Origin: Balneolales bacterium
GTDB lineage: Bacteria > Bacteroidota > Rhodothermia > Balneolales > Natronogracilivirgulaceae
Reading direction: 5' to 3'
NCBI GenBank assembly: GCA_007133995.1
Contig: SLLP01000208.1
Span: forward strand, 1 to 6,256
DNA length: 6,256 nt
Positions 1 to 5,638 of the stretch are shown one piece after another. The notes below the pieces were generated by a model. The model saw only the letters and a program-made list of their open reading frames with translations, was not told where the DNA came from and did not search any database. The first letter of the stretch is position 1, and every line of letters begins with the position of its first letter. The translations under genes and the position numbers were made by a program.

Positions 1-1
1 C

Positions 2-1060
2 TACGTGAAGCGGCCCGGCTACTGGGTGGCCGAACCCTCGTGGCCGTCACCCAACATCAAACACGAGGTATTTCCCCTGGATAATGGACAGATTCTGCGA
101 CCGGGAGCTCAGCCTTCTGCAATGAACGGACCCCAGACCATTCAGTCTCCATTGAGTGTGGGTCTGTTTGCCGGGAAATGGTGTTCCTACAGCAAGGGTC
201 CGGACCTCCCCTATGACCAGCGAGAAGAAGACGGCGGTTCCCTGGTTTTCGACAGCGAGCCATTGGAGGAGGACCTGATAATCCTGGGAGCGCCCAAACT
301 GCACCTGACGCTCACATCCACCAAGCCTGTGGCCATGATCGCTGTCAGGTTGTCCGATGTTGCCAGTGATGACAAGGCTACCCGGGTAACTTACGGGCTG
401 CTCAATCTGTGTCACCGCAAGAGCCATGAGAAACCGGAATATCTCAAGCCCGGCAAAAAGGAGAAGGTGACGATCGACCTGAATGACATTGCACAGCATT
501 TTCCGAAGGCGCACCGGCTGCGGATCGCTGTATCCACCTCATACTGGCCGATGGCATGGCCGCCGCCCGAGCCTGCCAGACTCATGATCCACCCCGAAGA
601 AAGCGAACTGGAGTTGCCGTTACGCGTGAATGCCGCTGCGGCGGAAGACCAGATGATCGATTTCGAAGAAGCCGAGGTGGCCCGTGGATTTGCCGTGACG
701 GTGCTGCGTCCGGCAGAGCAAAACTGGGTCATTACGCGTGATCTGGCAAAGGAAGAATCCACCCTGCATGTAATTAATGACGAGGGAACCGTACGCCAGG
801 AGGATACGGGCACCGAGATCACGAAACGAACCGAAGAGTGGTATCGCTACCTGCTCGATCAGTTTGAATCCCCCAACAGCGAGATACGCACCGTCCGCGG
901 GTTGAAACGGGGAGACTGGGAAATAGAGACGGTCACACGCACCGTGCTTTCGTGCACGGCCAGGGAATTTCGCATTCACGCAACCCTGGATGCCTTTGAA
1001 AATGGCCGTCGCATATTCAGCAAGACCTGGGATCGTGAGATCCCGCGGAAATTTATCTGA
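2..1060 (+). CDS. CocE/NonD family hydrolase (S15-like), C-terminal part, 5'-truncated
   Basis: The open frame enters from the left edge (codon TAC at 2-4 precedes the GTG at 5), so the GTG is an internal valine and not a start. About 352 residues remain of a protein that in this family is usually near 650-700. Counting the GTG as residue 1, a linker rich in Trp and Pro (PGYWVAEPSWP, 4-14) leads into the beta-sandwich domain typical of X-Pro dipeptidyl peptidase/CocE enzymes (about 60-207). Its family signatures include PYDQREEDGGSLVFDSEPL (69-87), VRLSDVA (114-120), YGLLNLCHR (130-138) and RLRIAVSTSYWPMAWPPPE (171-189). A further tail of about 140 residues follows. The Ser-Asp-His triad belongs to the alpha/beta-hydrolase domain, which lies outside the window, so activity cannot be judged. 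By family it should hydrolyse ester or amide bonds of small acyl substrates; the substrate is unknown. The family call is firm, the exact function is not. Confidence 0.88.
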   Translation, partial: YVKRPGYWVAEPSWPSPNIKHEVFPLDNGQILRPGAQPSAMNGPQTIQSPLSVGLFAGKWCSYSKGPDLPYDQREEDGGSLVFDSEPLEEDLIILGAPKLHLTLTSTKPVAMIAVRLSDVASDDKATRVTYGLLNLCHRKSHEKPEYLKPGKKEKVTIDLNDIAQHFPKAHRLRIAVSTSYWPMAWPPPEPARLMIHPEESELELPLRVNAAAAEDQMIDFEEAEVARGFAVTVLRPAEQNWVITRDLAKEESTLHVINDEGTVRQEDTGTEITKRTEEWYRYLLDQFESPNSEIRTVRGLKRGDWEIETVTRTVLSCTAREFRIHATLDAFENGRRIFSKTWDREIPRKFI

Positions 1061-1083
1061 AATGCTCCATTTTATGTTTTTTT
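1058..1083 (+). terminator. weak hairpin plus T-run after the hydrolase gene
   Basis: AAATG (1060-1064), loop CTC, CATTT (1068-1072) form a 5-bp stem, which a G-T and a T-A pair can extend to 7. Seven T follow at 1077-1083 after a short TATG gap. The stem overlaps the hydrolase stop codon and is AT-rich, so as an intrinsic terminator it would be weak. It is the only terminator-like element before the kinase gene. Confidence 0.3.
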
Positions 1084-1109
1084 ATGAAGGGTAATCGGAT
1101 TTACGTAAC

Positions 1110-1138
1110 TTGAATAATAGCATCGGGGTACTTAGTGT
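1110..1138 (+). promoter_or_regulatory. possible promoter of the histidine kinase gene
   Basis: TTGAAT (1110-1115) and TAGTGT (1133-1138) are spaced by 17 bp, with the kinase ATG 20 bp further on. Matches to the sigma-70 consensus are only 4/6 and 3/6, so this is a weak guess from position and spacing. An 8-bp palindrome, TTACGTAA (1101-1108), sits just upstream and might be an operator or chance. The rest of the 98-bp gap shows nothing else. Confidence 0.18.
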
Positions 1139-1158
1139 TTTGAATTTATTGCCAGGCA

Positions 1159-3360
1159 ATGTCTTCGAGCGATTATCGACATCTTATTGATGAGGCGTCC
1201 TTCGCATTTGTCCATCATAAACTGATTTATGACGACAAGGGCAAGGCTGTCGATTATCACATTTTGGATGTGAACCGGGCATTCAGTGAGCTCACGGGAC
1301 TGAAGAAAAAAGACATTGTCAACAAGCTCGCAACAGAGGTTTTTGTGCGAACCGGATTTCTGGAGCGGGACTATTTTTCCCTGTTTGAAGAGGTGGCCTA
1401 CACCGGAATAAAGAAAGTGCATGAGCTGCATTCCCGGGAGCTCAAACGCTGGCTTCGGGTGGAAGTTCAGAGTGCTGAAAAGGGGTATCTGGCCACGTTT
1501 ATTTTCGACATCACCAAAGAAAAGCTTATAGCCCAGACTTCCCAGTATTTTCTGCAGCAGAAGATGGGTGAACCCGATTACGAGCGTCTTGTGGAAACCC
1601 TTGCCGAAATCACGGGTGCAAAAAGCGTCATTTTGAATATCATCGAACCGAACGAAAAGGAGTTGACTGTCGTAGCTGCAACAGGATCAAAGAAGGAATT
1701 TGATGCGACCAGTAAGGCGTTGGGATTCGATGTACGAAAAAGAAAATGGCTGCATGATCTGAAGCAGTTTGATTCATCTCCCGGCAAGAGGATACTTCGT
1801 TTGGGAGGAATCAGCGACCTGCATGGAGTCAATCTGTCGCAAAAACAGGTCGACCGGCTCCAAAAAGCTGTTAAAACCGGTGAGATTGCTGTAGCCAGAA
1901 TTACGAAAGACGATCGGCTGCAAGGGCACTTCACCATTATCATGCCGGAAAATGAGCAGCTGAGAAACGAAACGCTTGTTGATATTTTTACCAGGCAGGT
2001 GGGTTTGATACTGGATCGTAACCGGACGGAGGAGGAGCTTCGTCAGCAATCGAATCTGCAGGAAATACTGATGAAAATTGCCTCCAACTACATCAATGTT
2101 CCACTTGGGAGGATGGAGGAGACCATCAGGGATTCATTGGAGGAGTTGGCCGCGTTTGCCAAAGCCGACCGGGTCTATATATTTGAATACGACTGGGACC
2201 GCCAATTCTGTCGTAATACACACGAATGGTGCGCCGAAGGTGTTTCTCCGCAGATTGAGCAAATGCAGCGGGTACCTTTTGAACTGTTGATGCCTTTGAT
2301 CGAAGTTCACAAAAAGGGTCAGCCCATGGATATTCCGGATGTGTCATCCATTCCTGACGGGGAGTATCTTCGCGACCATCTGATGACCCAGGATATAAAA
2401 AGTCTTATAGCGCTGCCCATGATGAAGGGGGGCAAGTGCATTGGATTTGTGGGTTTCGATTCAGTCAGGGACTATTACGACTATACCGATGGGGAAAAAG
2501 CACTGCTCCGTCTTTATGCAGAGATGCTGGTAAACATGAGGAAGCGGGTGGAGCTGGAGAGTCAGCTTATCGTGGAAAAGGATAAGGCGCAGGCGGCAAA
2601 CAAGACAAAAAGTGAATTTCTTGCCAATATGAGCCACGAGTTAAGAACGCCTCTCAACGGTATCATAGGCTTCACTGACCTGCTGGAAGCGACTCCGATG
2701 AACAACATCCAGAAAATGTACCTGGAAAATGTCAGCATCTCGGCGAATGCACTCATGGGCATTATCAATGATATTCTCGACTTTTCCCGCATTGAAGCCG
2801 GGCGCATGGAGCTCCATCCGACCCGAACCGATGTCATCAAGCTGGTGGAGCAGACGATGGCAATCATGAAATATCAGGCTGTAAAAAAAGGATTGCGCAT
2901 TTTCTACGAAATCCAGACCGACTTCCCGCGGTTTGCCGATGTGGATCCGGTAAGACTGAAACAGGTGTTGATGAACCTGTTGAATAACGCGGTCAAATTC
3001 ACCGAGGAAGGAGAAGTGGAACTAACGGTGGGTTTCGAATCGATAAACGGTCGGATCGGGAAGCTGTTTTTCCATGTCAGGGATACCGGCATCGGCATCA
3101 CCGAAGAGCAGCGGAAGAAGCTTTTTCAGGCGTTCTCTCAAGTGGATTCTTCCATCAGCAGAAGATTCGGCGGCACCGGACTCGGTCTCATCATCTCAAG
3201 CCAGCTGGTGGAGCAGATGGGAGGAAAGATGGGAATGGAGAGTACATTCGGCGTAGGTTCAACGTTCTTTTTCTGGATACCTGCGCCATACGAAACGGTG
3301 GAACCGAACGTTGGCGATGAGTCTGAAAACATTGCTACAGGCGGTAAAAAGAATTTGTAA
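1159..3360 (+). CDS. soluble PAS/GAF sensor histidine kinase without receiver domain
   Basis: This 733-residue two-component sensor kinase should autophosphorylate on His and pass the phosphate to a response regulator Asp. Domains in order: PAS-like (about 8-122, with DVNRAFSELTGLKKKDIV at 37-54); a divergent GAF-like module (about 140-288); a clearer GAF domain (about 298-462, with RVYIFEYDWD at 338-347 and SLIALPMMKGGKCIGFVGFD at 415-434); HisKA with the H-box SHELRTPLN at 492-500 (phosphoacceptor His493); and HATPase_c with N-box Asn610, G1 DTGIGI (642-647), F-box LFQAF (655-659) and G2 GGTGLGL (671-677). All catalytic boxes look intact. No membrane segment or signal peptide is visible, so it is probably cytoplasmic and senses an internal or diffusible signal. 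The kinase core resembles that of hybrid kinases, but the protein ends 24 residues after the ATPase domain with no receiver. No regulator gene is adjacent, so its partner is unknown. The ATG at 1159 has only CCAGG two bases upstream, too close for a normal ribosome site. It was chosen because the PAS domain begins soon after it. Confidence 0.93.
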   Translation: MSSSDYRHLIDEASFAFVHHKLIYDDKGKAVDYHILDVNRAFSELTGLKKKDIVNKLATEVFVRTGFLERDYFSLFEEVAYTGIKKVHELHSRELKRWLRVEVQSAEKGYLATFIFDITKEKLIAQTSQYFLQQKMGEPDYERLVETLAEITGAKSVILNIIEPNEKELTVVAATGSKKEFDATSKALGFDVRKRKWLHDLKQFDSSPGKRILRLGGISDLHGVNLSQKQVDRLQKAVKTGEIAVARITKDDRLQGHFTIIMPENEQLRNETLVDIFTRQVGLILDRNRTEEELRQQSNLQEILMKIASNYINVPLGRMEETIRDSLEELAAFAKADRVYIFEYDWDRQFCRNTHEWCAEGVSPQIEQMQRVPFELLMPLIEVHKKGQPMDIPDVSSIPDGEYLRDHLMTQDIKSLIALPMMKGGKCIGFVGFDSVRDYYDYTDGEKALLRLYAEMLVNMRKRVELESQLIVEKDKAQAANKTKSEFLANMSHELRTPLNGIIGFTDLLEATPMNNIQKMYLENVSISANALMGIINDILDFSRIEAGRMELHPTRTDVIKLVEQTMAIMKYQAVKKGLRIFYEIQTDFPRFADVDPVRLKQVLMNLLNNAVKFTEEGEVELTVGFESINGRIGKLFFHVRDTGIGITEEQRKKLFQAFSQVDSSISRRFGGTGLGLIISSQLVEQMGGKMGMESTFGVGSTFFFWIPAPYETVEPNVGDESENIATGGKKNL

Positions 3361-3419
3361 CAGGCTGTAAAATGGGAGTTAAGGATCCATGTTGCAGTCC
3401 TGAAGCTGATCTCTGATTA

Positions 3420-3448
3420 TTGTTCATAAGAAAAAAAACGTATCTTTA
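3420..3448 (+). promoter_or_regulatory. candidate Bacteroidota-type promoter (TTG-N18-TATCTTTA)
   Basis: TTG (3420-3422) is followed after 18 bp by TATCTTTA (3441-3448), which matches the Bacteroidota -7 element TAnnTTTG at all fixed positions but the last. Spacing fits the range known for that promoter class. If used, it would give a leader of more than 200 nt before the ligase start, passing through the hairpin at 3479-3499. Whether this organism uses that sigma factor specificity is not established. Confidence 0.3.
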
Positions 3449-3478
3449 TGCCTGGTTTTTTGTCCTTGGTTACTTTTT

Positions 3479-3499
3479 CCGGGCAAAACGCCGGTTTTT
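3479..3499 (+). terminator. short CCGG hairpin followed by T5
   Basis: CCGG (3479-3482) can pair with CCGG (3491-3494) across an 8-nt loop, followed directly by TTTTT (3495-3499). An alternative pairing is GGC/GCC inside the same segment. A stem of 4 bp is short for an intrinsic terminator. It lies about 120 bp after the kinase stop codon, where a terminator or an attenuator in the ligase leader would be plausible. Confidence 0.27.
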
Positions 3500-3589
3500 A
3501 ATGCGCGACACATTCGGAGTGTTACTTCAAAATGACGATCACTCTGAATTGGTTGTGGGGTTTATCACTGTGAAGCGAAATCAGGCTGT

Positions 3590-3605
3590 TGATACAGTTG
3601 TATCA
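3590..3605 (+). promoter_or_regulatory. perfect inverted repeat, candidate operator
   Basis: TGATACA-GT-TGTATCA has 7-bp arms that are exact reverse complements around a 2-bp centre, the form typical of a site for a dimeric repressor. It ends 67 bp before the ligase start codon and 44 bp before the TATAAT at 3650. CTGT-TGAT-ACAG (3586-3597) overlaps it as a second, smaller inverted repeat. No T-run follows, so it does not look like a terminator. The binding protein is unknown; it does not match the FadR-type sites I know. Confidence 0.4.
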
Positions 3606-3649
3606 TGTTCATTCTCGCAGCCTGCAGGATTTCCTCGCACAAATGCGGA

Positions 3650-3655
3650 TATAAT
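3650..3655 (+). promoter_or_regulatory. candidate -10 box (TATAAT) for the acyl-CoA ligase
   Basis: This is an exact TATAAT with 17 bp between it and the ligase ATG, which would put the transcript start only about 10 nt before the codon. No recognisable -35 hexamer lies 16-18 bp upstream (the bases there read GGATTT), so this box may be chance or depend on an activator. Confidence 0.28.
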
Positions 3656-3672
3656 CACCTTCAAGCAGCTAT

Positions 3673-5604
3673 ATGGAATCCCGTATCATTGCTTCCAATC
3701 TGGCAGATCTTTATCAAAAGGCGGCGGACAGATATGAATTGCTCCCTGCATTTGCGACACGGGTCAAGGCACTTGAATGGGACCACGTGACATTTCGTGA
3801 TCTCTACGAGCGGGGCCGCAGGCTATCTGCCGGACTGATTGAGTTGGGCGTCGATGCACGGGAACACGTGGGACTGTTCAGTGACAACCGTTACGAATGG
3901 ATGCTGGCCGAATACGGAATTCAGCTCAGCGGTGCGGTCAATGTCCCGCGCGGTGCGGATGTCACCGACGACGAGCTCATCTATATCATCAACCATGCCG
4001 GAATACGTGTCGCATTCGTGGAGAACGACGCATTGCAGAAGAAGATCAAAAAGCTTTGGCTCGAGCTGCCGGATCTAGCGGAGGTCATTCTTATGAGTCC
4101 CAAATCCGAGCCCGTAGAAGGCGTGCGGGCGCTGGAGGAGGTGATGGCGATCGGTACGCTGCAACTGGAGAAAGGTGATAACAGGGTGGATGAGCGCATA
4201 GAGGAAATCCGTCCGGATGACCTGTTCACCCTGATCTACACCTCCGGCACCACCGGCAAGCCGAAAGGGGTAATGCTCACCCACTCCAACATGATGTCGC
4301 AGATGTCGGTGATTCCCATTGAACTGCAATGCACCGACCGCGTTCTCTCCATCCTCCCGATATGGCACATTTTTGAACGTGTGTTCGAGGTATATACCGT
4401 AAGCTGCGGCGCCTGCAACTACTATACAAGCATCCGCACACTTGGTGAAGACCTGCAGAACGTGGAACCTACCTTCATGGGATCGGCACCCCGACTTTGG
4501 GAGAGTCTGCATCAACGCATCCTTGAAAACGTTCGCGCCGCCCACCCGGTCCGCCGCGCGCTCTTCCATATCGCCTATTTCCTGGGGCACTATTACCAGG
4601 AATCCATTTTCTATATCAGCGACAATGACCTGCAGCTGAAAAACGAGTCAAAAATCAAACGCACGATATTCAAGATCGGGCATTTGATTCGCCTGCTCAT
4701 ACTGGTTCCATGGTACGGTTTCTTCAATGTCGCGGTGCTTGAAGCCATCCGGAAAAGTGCGGGTGGATCGATCAAAGCCACGGTCTCCGGCGGCGGTGCG
4801 CTGCCTATTGAGATAGATAAGTTCTTCAACTATATCGGTATTCCGGTGTTGGAGGGATACGGGATGACCGAGACCTGTCCGGTTATCGCCGTGCGCACCG
4901 AGGAGAAGCTGGTAAACGGCACGGTCGGACCACTGGTGCCTGACACCGAAGTGCGCATTGTTGATCTTGAAACGGAAGAGGTGTTGTATCCCAACAGCAA
5001 TCATCCAAATGAAGGTCGCGGAATGCGCGGTGAAATCTGGGTGCGCGGACCGCAGGTCATGAAAGGCTACTACCGTGAGCCGGAAATCACGAAAACGGTC
5101 TTGCGTGAAGGAGGCTGGCTCCGCACCGGCGACCTGGGCATGATGACGTTCAACGACTCACTCAAGATCCTGGGCCGGAGCAAATCAACCATCGTGTTAT
5201 CCAATGGTGAAAACCTCGAGCCGGAACCAATCGAAATGCAACTGCGTCAGAGCAGGTACATAGAGCAGTGCATGGTGGTTGGACAGGATCAAAAATACGT
5301 AGGCGCCCTGATAGTCCCGAAGCTGGATGCTTTTGTGGAGGATGGTGTGAAGGCTGAAAAGCTGCAGGATTTGGCCGGTAACGAAAAGGCTAATCGCCTC
5401 ATCCGCGATGAAATCCGTCAGATGATGGTGCGCACCGGCGGGTTCAAGCGCTTTGAGCAGGTTCGCGAGTTTCGCCTGCTGCCCAAGACGTTCAAAGTGG
5501 GTGACGAGGTGACAAACCTCTTCAAACTGAAGCGTCACGTCATCGAGAAAAAATATGAGCAGACCATAAAGGAGATGTTTGCCACCAAGGAAGTAAAGGT
5601 GTAA
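3673..5604 (+). CDS. long-chain fatty acid-CoA ligase (AMP-forming), FadD15/ACSL type
   Basis: This enzyme activates a carboxylic acid with ATP to an acyl-adenylate and then an acyl-CoA, feeding beta-oxidation or lipid synthesis. At 643 residues it has normal family length. Adenylation motifs in order: A3 P-loop YTSGTTGKPKG (189-199); A4 WHIFER (231-236); A5 GYGMTET (395-401) after VSGGGALP (371-378); A7 GWLRTGDLG (481-489, Asp487 for ribose); A8 around GRSKSTIVLSNGENLEPEPI (501-520); A10 in TNLFKLKR (614-621), with Lys618 the likely catalytic lysine. The A8 hinge position, usually Asp or Glu after GRxK, is Ser505. A hydrophobic stretch (about 336-356) may help membrane association; no signal peptide is seen. 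The ATG at 3673 has no Shine-Dalgarno sequence but is the first start in the frame that includes the whole N-terminal region. The transporter gene begins 34 bp after its stop. Acyl chain preference cannot be read from sequence; a long chain is inferred from subfamily. Confidence 0.93.
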   Translation: MESRIIASNLADLYQKAADRYELLPAFATRVKALEWDHVTFRDLYERGRRLSAGLIELGVDAREHVGLFSDNRYEWMLAEYGIQLSGAVNVPRGADVTDDELIYIINHAGIRVAFVENDALQKKIKKLWLELPDLAEVILMSPKSEPVEGVRALEEVMAIGTLQLEKGDNRVDERIEEIRPDDLFTLIYTSGTTGKPKGVMLTHSNMMSQMSVIPIELQCTDRVLSILPIWHIFERVFEVYTVSCGACNYYTSIRTLGEDLQNVEPTFMGSAPRLWESLHQRILENVRAAHPVRRALFHIAYFLGHYYQESIFYISDNDLQLKNESKIKRTIFKIGHLIRLLILVPWYGFFNVAVLEAIRKSAGGSIKATVSGGGALPIEIDKFFNYIGIPVLEGYGMTETCPVIAVRTEEKLVNGTVGPLVPDTEVRIVDLETEEVLYPNSNHPNEGRGMRGEIWVRGPQVMKGYYREPEITKTVLREGGWLRTGDLGMMTFNDSLKILGRSKSTIVLSNGENLEPEPIEMQLRQSRYIEQCMVVGQDQKYVGALIVPKLDAFVEDGVKAEKLQDLAGNEKANRLIRDEIRQMMVRTGGFKRFEQVREFRLLPKTFKVGDEVTNLFKLKRHVIEKKYEQTIKEMFATKEVKV

Positions 5605-5638
5605 ATCCGTTTCCAGGTTATTCGCTAATTTTCAGATT

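Larger units (their letters stand above)
3361..3672 (+). other. 312-bp intergenic region with candidate control elements
   Basis: I see no credible gene here. One open frame starts at 3420 (TTG codon) but runs 65 bases into the ligase gene, is rich in Cys, Phe and basic residues in no recognisable pattern, and has no ribosome site. The region holds, in order, a promoter-like pair (3420-3448), a small hairpin with a T-run (3479-3499), a perfect inverted repeat (3590-3605), the 8-bp palindrome CCTGCAGG (3621-3628) and an exact TATAAT (3650-3655). Its length and these elements suggest that the ligase-transporter pair has its own control and is not read only from the kinase promoter. Confidence 0.6.

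Noticed and set aside
5..7. GTG as the start of the hydrolase
   Set aside because: The same frame is open up to the window edge, and the family has a catalytic domain before this point, so the codon is internal.
47..514. 155-codon minus-strand frame inside the hydrolase gene
   Set aside because: It lies fully antisense to a well-supported conserved gene, shows no recognisable domain and has no promoter or ribosome site. It is a codon-bias shadow.
3361..3589. CAGGCTGT occurring twice (3361-3368 and 3582-3589)
   Set aside because: An 8-bp direct repeat over a few hundred bases is expected by chance and nothing else flanks it that suggests a mobile element.
3420..3737. 105-codon open frame between the kinase and ligase genes
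   Set aside because: It needs a TTG start, overlaps the ligase start by 65 bases, has no ribosome site and a protein of unlikely composition. The ligase frame is clearly the real one.
4075..4590. 171-codon minus-strand frame inside the ligase gene
   Set aside because: It is antisense to conserved adenylation motifs A3 and A4, with no family resemblance; a shadow of the real gene.
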